A DNA stretch of 64,000 bases from Diadophis punctatus similis (GCA_023053685.1 JALIGW010000016.1:9189001-9253000), one strand, 5' to 3'; positions 36,864 through 48,702 are shown, numbered from the stretch's first letter. A program made the numbers and translations. The notes: generated by a model from the letters alone, not told the origin.

Positions 36864-36963
36864 CCTTGGCAACTTTAAGATATGGACTTCAACTCCCAAA
36901 ATTCTCCAGCTATCTTGGCAAATTCTGGGATTTGAAGTCCATACATCTTAAACTTCCTAAGGT
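36864..36963. mobile_element. Two-arm palindromic MITE
   Basis: CCTTGGCAACTTTAAGATAT and TGGACTTCAACTCCCAAAAT are mirrored by TTCTGGGATTTGAAGTCCAT and CATCTTAAACTTCCTAAGG. Single-arm relatives lie at 18593 and 42276. No clear target duplication. Confidence 0.6.
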
Positions 36964-37586
36964 CCAGGTCTAGTAAAATAGGAAAGAAGGTATTTTAGCC
37001 CTTCCTGCCCAAAGCCCAGGAAAAAAAAACAGAATTTAACAAATCTGTGCCAATCCTGAAACACATGGAGCAGCTGTGTATCTGTACTGCCTTGCACATC
37101 AGGAGGTTTTCCATGTGAAATCTCTTATAAAACTAATACTACTAATTGTACAGATGTAAAAGGGAAATTTGGGGGGAAAGGATAGGGAAAAACAAAGGAC
37201 TAGAACAAGGGTCAGACCTCATGACAGTTGCAATCCTAAAAGCACATGGTTTGGGTGAAGTAGGAGGTAGAAGGCAGAGATAGACCTGTGATATGACAAT
37301 AAATCAGAAAGATTTGAACGGAAGAAAAAATGTTTTTATCTATTTTTTTAAATGAAGAAATTGGTATGTTGTAACTAAGGTTGTATACTGTACAATGTTC
37401 AGAGCTTGAACTACTTTGAACAAGAAACTTCCCACTTGAGATTGGAAAAGCTTAGATAAGAATGTTCTGATACTTTTCTTATCTTACAGGAAGAAATTTG
37501 ACCTTGAAACTGTCCCATTTCAAGAGCAGAAAGTTTCAAACTTGAAAATGTTTTGTATATTGAAAGTGCAACTCCATAAGTAATTG
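36964..37586. other. Unassigned DNA
   Basis: No element recognised. Confidence 0.45.
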
Positions 37587-37594
37587 GGTGTGGG

Positions 37595-37998
37595 CAGGGG
37601 TGGGTTCCTCTTACCTGCCTACAGGTGCGCTGCACGTGCATCATCATGTTTTGTGCGCGTGCACGCTCACTATGTGCCTGCTTCCTGTGCATTTCACGCG
37701 ATTTTGCTTCCTGCGCATGCGCAGGAAGCAAAAAAATAACTGAAATCTCGTGAGGGGACGCATGCGCGCACACAATTTCAGTGATTTTGCCGAAATCTCA
37801 TGCAGGTACACGGCCCCTCATAAGATTTTGCTTCCACGCATGCGCAGGAAGCAAAAAAAGGCCAAAAATTCAAAAAAGAGATGGCACCACGCGACAGACC
37901 GGTGAAGATGGCACCAGAGCAGTCGCGCACAAATTGGCCAATCGGCGGGCCGCTACCGGAACACCAGAGTGGACTGCACCGGTAGAAACCCACCACTG
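37595..37998 (+). mobile_element. Non-autonomous hAT MITE, family A
   Basis: CAGGGGTGGGTTCCTCTTA start and GGTAGAAACCCACCACTG end, with exact GGTGTGGG duplications (37587-37594, 37999-38006). The interior has repeated GCGCATGCGCAGGAAGC units and CpG-rich DNA. The longest family A copy here. Confidence 0.94.
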
Positions 37999-38228
37999 GG
38001 TGTGGGTGGTTACAGATGTAGTGTGTATCCCTCCCCCTTTAAATTGTTCACTGTGCCTTTAATCTCAAAAACTTTTTCAGTCTTTCTTCTCACATGTTTA
38101 CTTACGTATATGTAATTGCTTAAGCTGTTTCATCAATCCTTGCTCAAGCTACATTCGTGCTCTTAGAAATGATCTTTGTTACATAAATTCTCATTCTCCA
38201 ACACTGATTCCTTCTCCTCCAAGTCTGT

Positions 38229-38890
38229 TTTGAATTCCTGGACAAGTCCCTTGGCAACAGTTTTGGAAATGGCTTGTTCTTGCCTTCTTCCTAGGATTCA
38301 AACAAGTGATTGGACCAATGCCACCCTGCTGGATGCAAATCCAAGGCCGGATTATTATTGTTTTTTTGATTAACTTTATTGAGTTATAAAATATTGTAAA
38401 ATGCAAAATGCAAAAGTAAATAGAAAAGCAGTGGGGAGGAAAAGAGGGAAGAGAAGTGAGGAAGGATTAAAGAAAAAGAAACATTGACTTCCGACTCCCT
38501 CTGTTGCAGTAAAATAAGGAATTAACATCAAATCACAACTTTTTGCTTTTTCATAATAATGTGAACAAGCCATTTCTGTAAATATCTGTCAATCTACTCA
38601 GTAAAACCCAAAATCAAACTTTCATTCTTTTCCACTTCAAGCATGAAGTTCAGAAGCTGTCTCCAAGTGGAAACAAAAGTACTTATATTCTTTTCTTTAA
38701 TCAAAGTAGTCAGTTTTGCCATTTCAGCCAACTCCATCAACTTCTGTAACCATTCATCCATAGTAGGAATTCAAGTGTTCTTCCATTTTCGTGCGTACAA
38801 TAGTCTTGCTGCTGTCAACATATCCAAAGCCAGATTATAACTTACGAGTCTTCTGGTTTCTGGCCCAATGCTTTTAACCACTGCAACAGT
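38229..38890 (-). mobile_element. tRNA-derived SINE, split by an L1
   Basis: Minus-strand SINE of the GCCAGTTTGGTGTAGTGG family. The head (GTGGTTAAAAGCATTGGGCC, AGAAACCAGAAGACTC) lies at 38839-38890 and the body (CCTAGGAAGAAGGCAAG, GGGACTTGTCCAGG) at 38229-38355. The two parts join when the L1 at 38356-38821 is removed. Confidence 0.7.
38356..38821 (-). mobile_element. Short 5'-truncated L1 with target duplication
   Basis: Minus-strand translation of the right part gives an L1 ORF2 C-terminal segment (AEMAKLTTLIKEKNI, STFVSTWRQLLNFMLE). The 3' end has CTCAATAAAGTTAATC and an A-rich end. It is flanked by a 17-bp duplication with two mismatches, ATCCAAGGCCGGATTAT (38339-38355) and ATCCAAAGCCAGATTAT (38822-38838). 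Typical target-primed insertion product. Confidence 0.75.
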
Positions 38891-39936
38891 TTACCTCTTT
38901 TGCAAAAATAAGTTAAGAGGCTGTATTTTTTTTCACTTCTAAGATTGGCCAAGGGTTCCAAACAGCCTTAGCAGTCTTCTCCAATGCTACTACTAATAAG
39001 AACCGCAGTAACAATAATGGACTTATAAATGCTTTGTTTGGAAGAGTATTGTTAGGATGAGATAATAAATCTTAGAGGTGACAAGTCTTTTCCTTTGGAA
39101 ACCAATCCTTGATAAAATGAAACACATGTAAAAGTCTAAATAACAATATATTTATTTCGGTACAAAATAATATAAAAACCTAAGAACTACATTTTACCAT
39201 CTAAGAGATCCTCCTTCCAGGGAGGATAGCAGCAAAGAAGAATGGAGAATGAGAATGGATTGTCCATCTGCGCAGTTCACTCATCATGTGACCGCTCCAC
39301 TTTGTTAAGAACCTCTGGGTCATAAACTCTGACATATGAGTACAGCTGACAATCACAAAATCACCTTGTGACAAGTATTCATCTAACCAGAAAAAGGACT
39401 CCCTTCCCAAAATTGCCATAATTCAAGATACCCCAAAACTGGATTAAATTTAAGTCAGATAAAAGGTTGGCAAGTAATAGGTAAATATATGCTTTGAGAC
39501 TCACTATGCCATCCAGGAATCCATTGAGTGAGAATAATGCAATATGCTCTCAAAATAAGTCCACCAGCTGAAAATGTTTAGGTTCTTTATCACCAGGACA
39601 AGAAAACTTATAGCTGATATAAAATGGGGAAAAAATGACCCTGTCTGGAGGAAATCTTTTTTCAATAGGCTGGTAAACCTGTTTTTTTTTAAATCTTTGT
39701 TTTCCTAATACTGGATTATAGAACCTATAGCTTGAGATCCCAATATGCTTTTTCAAAAGGCACCTGGGCTTTCTTTCCTTTTGTTTGAAGACATTTCATT
39801 TCTCATTCAAGAAGACTCTTCAGTTGTGACTCAGAAGAAGCTTCTTGGATGACAAGCACGATATCTTCAAGGAAAAAGCATCTTTGGGACAACCATGACC
39901 TGGATGATTGAGAGTCATATCAATCACTCTATAGAT
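38891..39936. other. Unassigned DNA holding a solo LTR
   Basis: Apart from the LTR at 39050-39373 nothing is recognised. A minus-strand frame at 39550-39756 (PGDKEPKHFQLVDLF) looks protein-like but I cannot place it. Confidence 0.4.
39050..39373 (-). mobile_element. Solo LTR
   Basis: 324 bp, TGTTAGGATGAG to ACCTTGTGACA, with exact 5-bp AGTAT duplications (39045-39049, 39374-39378). Related to, but more diverged than, the LTRs at 20914 and 28265. Confidence 0.85.
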
Positions 39937-40535
<599 letters not shown>

Positions 40536-40578
40536 TAGAGATAGAGACAGAGATAGAGATACACATACACATAGGCAA

Positions 40579-40598
40579 CGTGTGTGTGTGTGTGTGCG

Positions 40599-40668
<70 letters not shown>
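40579..40668. repeat. (TG)n(CG)n(CA)n alternating purine-pyrimidine tract
   Basis: About 16 bp of TG, then about 10 bp of CG, then about 60 bp of CA with no break. Strict alternation makes it a Z-DNA candidate, and the TG-CG-CA core is self-complementary. Confidence 0.95.
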
Positions 40669-41159
40669 GTAGAGCTTGGAACCTCCTTAGCTACCAGAAA
40701 ATCTGTTTATGTAAACATTTATGAAAAGTATTTTTATTTCATCAAATGTTTTTCTTTCTTTCATCCTATATAGATTGTCGATTTTGCTCACTTTCACCTT
40801 TGCCCAGCAAACAGGAGTGTCCTAATGGATCTCATCTATCAACTGAGTCTGAGTTAGAGAAGCTAAGCTGGGTCAGATCCAGCAGGGAACCCTAAGGTGG
40901 TATAGGCTAGAAGAAAAGTGAAAAAAAAATAGCAATGAACTTCTACAATGCTACACCAAATACTCCTAATATATCTGGAATGTAGAAATATATGTAAAGT
41001 ATGAAACAGATACATGGGGATAGGAGTAGAGGAAGATGGGTATTAACTGTGTGTTTTGTGGACATGAATATTTAAAGTCCCACACATCTTAGGTCCTAGC
41101 AGTTGGAGAATAAAACCATTGTGGTATTGTCACAGGATAGAGTCCCTGAGCCTATGAAA
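40669..41159. other. Unassigned DNA
   Basis: 40805-40920 (AAGCTAAGCTGGGTCAGATC) has a repeat-like look but no family was recognised. Confidence 0.4.
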
Positions 41160-41254
41160 GAATAGAACAGAATAGAATAGAATAGAACAGAACAGAACAG
41201 AACAGAACAGAACAGAACAGAACAGAACAGAACAGAACAGAACAGAACAGAATA
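41160..41254. repeat. (AATAG)/(AACAG) pentamer array
   Basis: Begins as AATAG units and becomes a uniform AACAG run. It forms the tail of the minus-strand Rex1-like LINE that follows. Confidence 0.93.
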
Positions 41255-41645
41255 TAAATCTTTATTAGCCAAGTGTGGGAATTTGTCTCCAGTGCATAAG
41301 CTCTCAGTTTACATACAAGCAACAAGTGATAAATCTTGATCATGATAATAAAATATAATAATAAATCATAAGATACAACACTCAGTGGTAGCCATAGAAT
41401 ACTTACTAAGTAATCAACATAAATCATAAAGATACAAACAACAAAGTTATAATCATAAGAAACTAAGGAAACAGACAACAGGAAAGATGAGAAGGATAAT
41501 AGTAATAAGCACTACTAGGTAGTTTGACATCCCAGGGCTTAAGACAGTGTTGTGGGAATTAGTGGTTTAGCAGAGTGATGGCTTTGGGGAAAAAGAATTG
41601 TCCTTGTGTCTAGTTGTTTTGGCGTGCAATGCCCTATGCATATAA
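41255..41645 (-). mobile_element. Rex1-like LINE 3' region
   Basis: Adjacent to the pentamer tail come ATCTTTATTAGCCAAGTGTG, AATTTGTCTCCAGTGC and ATAAGCTCTCAGTTTACATA. Further on, AGCAGAGTGATGGCTTTGGG and GGAAAAAGAATTGTCCTTGT correspond to the end of the coding region seen at 63560 in reverse. Confidence 0.8.
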
Positions 41646-41817
41646 TCATATTTATATTGCATATACAGTATGGCATATGGAAATGTATGTCCCCAGAGCA
41701 ATTCTCTTGTAGCACCTCATTAAAACTAATAGACTTCTTCATAGGGATAGACTGTGGTTATCTGCTGCTGATGCTCTCTGATGAGCAACAAGCAGGGAAC
41801 TGATTCTTCTTCTGGAC

Positions 41818-42047
41818 ATAATGGTGCAATGGTTAGAATGCAGTACTGCAGGCTACTTCTGCTGACTGCCAGATGTCAGCAGTTCGATTCTCACTGGCTC
41901 AAGGTTGACTCAGCCTTCCATCCTTCCGAGGTCAGTAAAATGAGGACCCAGATTATTGGGGGCAATATGCTGAACTCTGTAAACCGCTTAGAGAGGGCTG
42001 TAAAAGCACTGTGAAGTGGTGTATAAGTCTATGTGCTATTGCTATTA
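41818..42047 (+). mobile_element. Sauria-type SINE (diverged)
   Basis: ATGGTGCAATGGTTAGAATG head, AGTTCGATTCTCACTGG B box, TTGACTCAGCCTTCCATCC body and a short TGCTATTGCTATT tail. The GTACTGCAGGCTACTTCTGC segment differs from the other plus-strand copies and suggests an older subfamily. Confidence 0.88.
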
Positions 42048-42275
42048 TTCTCTACTGCCTATTTTTTTCACAACCCAGTGTGGCCTTTTTGTCTTTCCCT
42101 TTCTCTTTGTGAAACTTCCTTTACCTTCATGCTTGAGATGGAGCTGACAATGAGAAGGAAATACCATTGGGAACTCCTGGTAAAAGATAAATGGCCTGTC
42201 TCAGGGCTGGAGCAAGGAAGCTGTAAGGATTACCAACTAATCACAGATTCATTAACAATGCATTATACTCTAAGG

Positions 42276-42345
42276 CAGTGTTTCTCAACCTCAGCAGCTT
42301 AAAGATGTGTGGACTTCAACTCCTAGAATTCTCCAGTCTGCATCA
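42276..42345. mobile_element. Single-arm MITE relic
   Basis: CAGTGTTTCTCAACCTCAGC, then TGTGGACTTCAACTCCTAGA and ATTCTCCAG, related to 36864-36963. The second arm and the right terminus are missing. Confidence 0.55.
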
Positions 42346-42423
42346 GAAATTCTTCTATAGAAAAAGACATTTGTTTGGTGCAAAGTTTGCAATTACAAAA
42401 CATGTGGCATGGACAGGCTACTC

Positions 42424-42471
42424 CTATTCTATTCTATTCTATTCTATTCTATTCTATTCTATTCTATTCTA
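42424..42471. repeat. (ATTCT)n microsatellite
   Basis: A pure pentamer array without a recognisable LINE 3' end directly upstream. Confidence 0.95.
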
Positions 42472-43973
42472 ATGTGGTCCAGGAGAATATAGTAATCAAT
42501 GAGCAAAAACTGTTGAATGATTGAGCACAATCCCAGTCTGTTTTCCAGCACACATCAACCATCAGCATAACTAAAGCTGATCTGCTTCCTAAACCATGCC
42601 TAAATGCCAACTGAAAATAGTTTAGATATAGTACTGACCAAGAACATTTATAGTTACACACAGTGACAGTATACCATTTAAAAAAATGGTGCAATTCCCT
42701 GTGAAGTCAGAGGAATTCAGTCCATTCAGATGGATTGCTGGGAACAGTATAAATTAATAATCCAGGAAAATTCAGCCAAAAAGAAAAAGACAAAAACATA
42801 ATTGGAAATAGGATTGAACAATTAAGATCTATGCTAGCAAGAACTTTACAAAGCAGCTGTAAGACAATAGATCGGTGTGATAATGTGGTAGAAAAAGGGA
42901 AAGGAGGTTTTAACTCCATACCGGTGTTTGAAATCATTTTATCTGGAAAAATTAATTATAGCCAAGCATATAATTTGTCATAATTGTTAATTATTGTTTT
43001 GGTTTATATGTTTGTTTATTTGTTAGATGTTTTATACAGTGATGTGTGGCCACTATAAAGAAACTAATTTGCACTGAAAAGATTCAGTAATTTACGTTAG
43101 AAATGGAGATTGCATTATGATAACATCTGAACCTTACTCCATTCCCCATATAGGTGAATCGTGCCACATTTATAACTAGGCCACCTTATTAAAATCTGTC
43201 TTAACATGATGTATGAATCCCATCAATATGAAGATATCAAACGCAAAAAGACAGAGGAAGAACAGCTATAGTTAGAAACAGAATTAACCTTTACAACTGA
43301 AGCTAGCAACCACAGATGGAATCCACTGTGAAAGCAGCTGTTACTAGTGTCACAAAGCTCACACTATGCTTCATAATTAACTGTGTGTTAGGTTTTGGTA
43401 CATGATTATTTGTAATATAGATTTTCAGTTGTTTGCTGATATGCTGCATTACAGTGTTGCTGAGTTATGAATTATATGGTCATTGAAATTCCATCTTCTA
43501 ATTAGATGCTTTCAATATCTTTAATTCATTTCAGAGTGGGTGCCAATTTTCTTTTTCATCTTACAGAGCAATAGTTGCACTCAAACTCAAAAAGTTTGTT
43601 GATTGCCAATCGGAATAGGCAAAACTGACTTAAATGAGCCAGGGCTTTGAATCAACAGTAAGGCTACAGGACTAACTCTGATAAGAAATCCCCCAAAATC
43701 AGGATATTAAATGTATTGTCATATCATGGCTTGGTTTGCCTGGATTAATTTATCATTACAGTTAATGATTTGGGGATTTCTTTTTCTTCTTTTTTTCTGT
43801 CAACTGCCCTGAAAACAGGAAATTTGTTTTTGTTTATTCCTTTTCTTTTCTTTTTCTCCATTTTTATTCCCTTTATTTCTAAAGTTCTATCCAAATATGG
43901 CTGTTCGAGTCCTTACAAATGGAAAGTCCAGCTGATATTCCAAGTCTTTGGACAACTTAGGTTCCCCCCTGTA
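42472..43973. other. Unassigned DNA
   Basis: AT-rich, with a TTTTC-rich stretch at 43770-43870. No element or exon recognised. Confidence 0.5.
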
Positions 43974-44933
43974 CAAGTAGTCCTCAACTTACAACCACAA
44001 TTGAGCCCAAACTTTCTGTTAAGTGAGTTTCCCCCCCTTTTATGACCTTTTTTTTGCTACAGTTGTTAAGTGAATCACTGCAGTTGTTAAGTTAGTAACA
44101 TGGTGGTTAAGAGAAACTAGCTTTCTCATTGACTTTGCTTGTCAGAAGGTCACAAAAGGTGATCACATGACCCTGGGACACTGCAACAGTCATAAATATG
44201 AACTACGAGGGTGAGTCAAAAAGTAATTCCATTTTCTTTCGGACAGGTATAATTACCAACACAGGAACATGTAGCATACATCAAAATGAAGCTGGATCAC
44301 ATTTGTGGATCACATCCCTACTTGTCAACATAGTCACCATTTCCCTCAATAGCAATGTTCCACCTTCGAATGAGAGCATGTATCCCTGCCATGTAAAATT
44401 TTGTTGACTATTCTTTGAGCCACTTCTTCACTGCAGTTTTCACTTCCTTGTCACTGGAATAATGTTTGCCTCTCAAACACTCTTTCATGGGGCCAAAGAG
44501 ATGATAATCTGAAGCCTCATGAATGAGGGTTTGAGAGGTAAACATTATTCCAGTGACGGGGAAGTGAAAACTGCAGTGAAGAAGTGGCTCAAAGAACAGT
44601 CAACAAAATTTTACGAGGCAGGGATACATGCTCTCATTCGAAGGTGGAACATTGCTATTGAGAGAAACAGTGACTATGTTGAGAAGTAGGGATGTGATCC
44701 ACAGAGGACCAGCTTCATTTTGATGTATGCTACATGTTCCTGTGTTGGTAATTATACCTGTCCTAAAGAAAATGGCATTACTTTTTGATGCACCCTCGAG
44801 CTAATCTGAATTTTGATTATGTGATCATGGGGATGCTGCAATGGTTGTACGTATGAAAAACGGTCACTTTTTTCAGTGCCATTGTAATGTCGAGCGGTCA
44901 TTAAATGGATGGTTATAAGTTGAGGACTACCTG
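43974..44933. mobile_element. TA-type MITE split by a mariner fold-back
   Basis: Left end CAAGTAGTCCTCAACTTAC preceded by TA; right end ATAAGTTGAGGACTACCTG. The right flank reads CT in place of TA. Internal AGTTGTTAAGTGAATCACTG and GGTCACAAAAGGTGATCAC match the copy at 10747. Without the mariner insert the element is about 370 bp. Confidence 0.8.
44206..44798. mobile_element. Fold-back mariner: two transposase 3' ends head to head
   Basis: CGAGGGTGAGTCAAAAAGTA on the left mirrors TACTTTTTGATGCACCCTCG on the right. Each arm carries the end of a mariner transposase frame pointing outward. The left arm on minus gives ASDYHLFGPMKECLRGKHYS and ends GDYVDK-stop. The right arm on plus gives EVKTAVKKWLKEQSTKFYE and ends SDYVEK-stop. 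The arms meet near 44508-44525. TA precedes the left end only. The transposase N-terminus and first catalytic residues are missing from both arms. Confidence 0.85.
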
Positions 44934-45102
44934 CTATTGTCATATGTTGCTAGGCTCCAAACAAGTCATAGTCTCTGCCTTATACATTTCCAAGCTGGAG
45001 AAAAATAAATTTGCTTTAATTAATTCATGGTTTAACATTAGGGAAATCTGTTGGGCAGGACCATTCTGTAGAATCTTTGGGGTGGATACTATTGCACTAG
45101 AC

Positions 45103-45418
45103 CAGGGGTCTGCAACCCACGGGTCTGGAGCCACATGTGGCTCTTTCATCCCTCTTCTGCAGCTCCTTGTTGCCGGTCAGCTCCACAATTGATAGGGCTT
45201 TTGGTTAGGACAGGTTGAGGAAAAAGGATGCCGTGCTAGGAGGAGACTCTATGGTAGAGGAACCGGATTTCTGGTTAGCAGAGGAAAAAGGACGCCACAC
45301 TAGGAGGAGACTCTATGATGGGGAAACTGGACTTCCGGTCAGCTCCAGAATTGAAGGGGGGGGGGCTTCCGGTTAGGACCTTTGTGGATCTTTGAGTATT
45401 TAAGGTTGCCAATCCCTG
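45103..45418. mobile_element. hAT MITE, family D
   Basis: CAGGGGTCTGCAACCC start and AAGGTTGCCAATCCCTG end. Flanks CACTAGAC (45095-45102) and CTCTAGAC (45419-45426) agree at 7 of 8 bases. Interior has an imperfect direct repeat of GAGGAAAAAGGATGCC with AGGAGGAGACTCTATG. Confidence 0.85.
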
Positions 45419-45426
45419 CTCTAGAC

Positions 45427-46134
45427 CACAAAGCAGAAAGTATGTGATAATTTAACAGCAATCTTATTTCTTTTTTTCTGGTTCAAGTACATTTTATTAG
45501 TTTATCAAAATATACAAAGAAAAACCTTTCAACTGAAATGTAGCTAGAGCAGCATTGCAACCAGTGCCACTAACAAATGCTTCTACAGTATAGTACTCTG
45601 AAGATTTTCCAATAGCAACATTATTTATCACTAACAAAATGAGGCCATTCATTGTCATGGCTGGACTTGGTCCTGAGAGAGATCTGACATATTTAAGAAA
45701 TAACCTAGCCTTCTCACGGAATGGAGTTTCAAGGTCACCTGGTGCAAAATTCTCCTCATGTTTATTTGTTAAATTTCTGTCACATCTTCCCTCCAGGAGT
45801 TTAAGGAAGCTTACAAGGAGATCTTTTATTTTTTCATTTTATCCGTGTAACAATGATTTTGTGAGAGAGGTTGGTCACCTCTAGACGAGATGGGTGGCAC
45901 ATAAATCTAATAAATAAATGAGATAACAAGCAACTGATCCAAAATCTTGTGATGAGTTTCTGTGGCTGAACTCATGTTTCCTTAGTTTCAGTTTAAGATT
46001 TATATTATACGTCATGGGCTCTGTATAGTGTGTGTGTGTGTGTTTATGTGTATTATGTCATTTAGAATGACCCAAAATATACAATAATTACAAAACTGTA
46101 TTATATCTTAGTACATACTCCAGTGAGTTGATAT
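45427..46134. other. Unassigned DNA with a LINE-like tail
   Basis: 45875-45921 (ACCTCTAGACGAGATGGG, GGCACATAAATCTAATAAAT) looks like a LINE 3' end on plus, but nothing upstream confirms it. A short TG run lies at 46028-46043. Confidence 0.4.
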
Positions 46135-46142
46135 GCTGCTTA

Positions 46143-46375
46143 TTTATTTGTGAGATTTATATACCGCCTCACAGTGCAAGCACTCTCTAAGCGGTTTACA
46201 CCATTAAGCAATGTATATTTATATTGCCCCCAACAATCTGGGTCCTCATTTTACCTACCTCGGAAGGATGGAAGGCTGAGTCAACCTTGAGCCGGTGAGA
46301 TTTGAACCGCTGACCTGCGGATCACAGTCAGCTAAAGTGGCCTGCAGTACTGCCTCTAACCGCTGCGCCACCTCG
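46143..46375 (-). mobile_element. Sauria-type SINE, minus strand
   Basis: Reads on minus as CGAGGTGGCGCAGCGGTTAG, GTTCAAATCTCACCGGC-like, TTGACTCAGCCTTCCATCC, and ends TATATAAATCTCACAAATAA. GCTGCTTA is duplicated at 46135-46142 and 46376-46383. Shares the TAAATATACATTGC insert with the copy at 18841. Confidence 0.9.
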
Positions 46376-46668
46376 GCTGCTTACAATGTAGTGCTTGAAA
46401 CAGACACAGAACTGCAACATGTCATAGAGAAAGAAAGTCTTTGTTAATGCAGCCTAAGAGTGCATCAGCTTGTAAGAGCTGCAGAGCAATTTATGTTTAG
46501 TTGATGCTAAACTAAGATGCTGAGATTCTTTACACGTGTTCTGTTGCTAAAAAAAAAGACCTCATTTATTTGGCCTGTGCCACTTATTACATTTGTATAT
46601 GTTTTCAGGAGCAGAAACCAAAGGCAGGAAAGGTAAAATGAGTCTCTGTGGATTTTACTCTGCTAGTT

Positions 46669-46942
46669 GTTGCCAATTATAGGGGGTGCTGATTTCCATT
46701 TCTGGAAGGCTGTTGAGCCAGAACTGTCCAAAGATATTTCCACAGTCGTGTGGCCAACAGTGTGCTGTTATCTTCCCACTGAAGTGGTACCTTTTTATCT
46801 ACTTGCATTTGCAGGCTTTCGAACTGCTAGGTTGAAAGGAGCTTGACCAAGGATGGGAGCTCACCCTGTCACGTGTGCTCAGGGTCTCAAACCTTTCCAG
46901 CCAACAAGCCTAGCATCTTAACTGCTGAACCATGCACCCCCC
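46669..46942 (-). mobile_element. tRNA-derived SINE, minus strand
   Basis: On minus the head has TGGTTCAGCAGTTAAGATGC and GGTTTGAGACCCTGAG (A- and B-box-like). The body runs AGCAGTTCGAAAGCCTGCAA, ATGCAAGTAGATAAAAAGGT, GTGGGAAGATAACAGC and a GCCACACGACTGTGG block. I recognise the layout from reptile genomes but cannot name the family. Confidence 0.55.
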
Positions 46943-48510
46943 CACACACACAAAGGGAGGGAAAAGGCCCTTTATTTAAATATTATCATTAATATTTATT
47001 TATTGTGGCATATGCATTTCTTGGCTTGGCTATCAGATCTGGGCTGTGAATAACTGGATTGCCACTAGGTTAAAAAAAAGGATTTCTATAACTCCTTGCT
47101 GGCATCTAATGGTCATCCAGATGTTTGCAGCCCAGACACAGTAGCTGTATCCTGGCAGGATCATTACAGAGAAACCTGCACAGCATTACTGGAACTAGAG
47201 GATAGTTCCACAGAATGGAAGCAAATATATTAAGAGTTTGTTGCATAAAAATCAATTTCCAGAAGCACACACAGATGACTGATTCAGCTGGATTAATTAA
47301 CTTCTTTATAAACATAATAATATATATATGTATACAATACCACAAGTAGATTATTTTTTCAATGTAGCAACAATTACAAACAGTTTCATTTCCAGCAGCA
47401 GACAAACTTTCAGTTCAGAGTTCAGAGTGGGACAGAGAGTACAGAGTGGGCTGGAGAGTACAGAGTGGGCTGAGCCACGCCCAGCCTTAAGCCTAAGTTT
47501 TCAGTTTTGATTCTCTGCACAGACTCAGAAGTGTTTAAGCTCCCATTGGCTGACTTAGTTGCTATGCCTATTCATTGGCTGACCTTGTTAACGTGGCTCT
47601 CCCAGTTCATGAATATCTTAACAAAATAAAAAAGAATCATTGTATGCATGGAACTTGGGTTCATTGGTAGCACAGTTCTCGTGGAGTTCTCCATCAAGAG
47701 ACACTCAAGATGGATCTTGCATATCAACAGCAGTGAATGCCAAAACAGAGCAATCATGTTCATGTCTATCACTACCTATAGATGGAAACAATAATATTTT
47801 TATCAACACACCCTGCTTAAAATCTTCGTTAGTGAGTGCCTGTTGAATTACAATGTTATCAACTGCTATGTGGGCTCTTTAAACCAAGTTTACAGGTTTT
47901 CCTTGCAATGTAATTAGTCCCCAAACAACAGTAAGTCATATGCTTTACTTTAGGTTAGTTGCATGTTGAAGCATCCTATTTATCTTGACATGCATTCAAA
48001 GACGTTTCAGGTCTGCAACTTCAGTTAACCTTGACTAAAAAGCAGTGCATGGTGGAAGTGGGGGTATATTGTCACTGTATTTGCTTGCTACAGGATTTAT
48101 CTGTTACAAGCATTTATATATTGACTTATCACTAGACTCTAAGTGGACAGTAATCACAGATTGTAGATGAGGCTACCCTGTGAACATAGCTACTGCGTTT
48201 ACCTTCAGGACAACATGATAAAGAGTCATAGACAAGGGACAAGCTAACGAGTGAGGAAAAGGAGCAATATAATGGAGAAAAATCCCCTTTCTTTCTCTGT
48301 TCTCACTAGAATTCTCACTGCAGGTTGCTCCAGCTTTTAAGATATTTTTTCCCAGTTTGAAAGAGTTTCAGGAAACCAATTTTAAGAATAACCCTAAGAA
48401 TAATAAACACTTCAACATTTCTTATTATCCCATATAATGCTTTTGGCAGGGTTATTCATAGAATGGCAAATAGGAAATGGATTAATACAACATTATGAAG
48501 GAGATTGGGG
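46943..48510. other. Unassigned DNA; possible LTR fragment at 47380-47623
   Basis: 47400-47475 has three tandem units of about 20 bp (CAGAGTGGGCTGGAGAGTA). Two TTGGCTGAC boxes follow (47540-47590), then AATATCTTAACA. In reverse this reads TGTTAAGATATT, an LTR-like start. I could not find the other boundary or a target duplication. Confidence 0.3.
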
Positions 48511-48702
48511 AGCCAGTTTGGTGTAGTGGTTAAGGTACCAAACTAGAAACTGGAAGACCATGAGTTCCACTTTAAGAATAAAGCCAGCTGGGTGACATTG
48601 GGCCAGTCACTCTCAACCTAGGAAGAGGGAAGGGTAAATTGACTCTGGAATCATGTCAAGAAAATTGCATATACTTGTCCAGGCGATTGTCAGGAAAAGA
48701 CT
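48511..48702 (+). mobile_element. tRNA-derived SINE, GCCAGTTTGGTGTAGTGG family
   Basis: GCCAGTTTGGTGTAGTGGTT (A box), ACCATGAGTTCCACTTT (B-box region), then CAGCTGGGTGACATTGGGCC, AGTCACTCTCAACCTAGGAA and a 3' part with GTCAAGAAAATTGC and CTTGTCCAGGC. The best-preserved copy of this family in the window. Confidence 0.82.

Noticed and set aside
44198..44407. A 69-aa plus-strand gene in the mariner
   Set aside because: It is antisense to the transposase remnant in the left arm.
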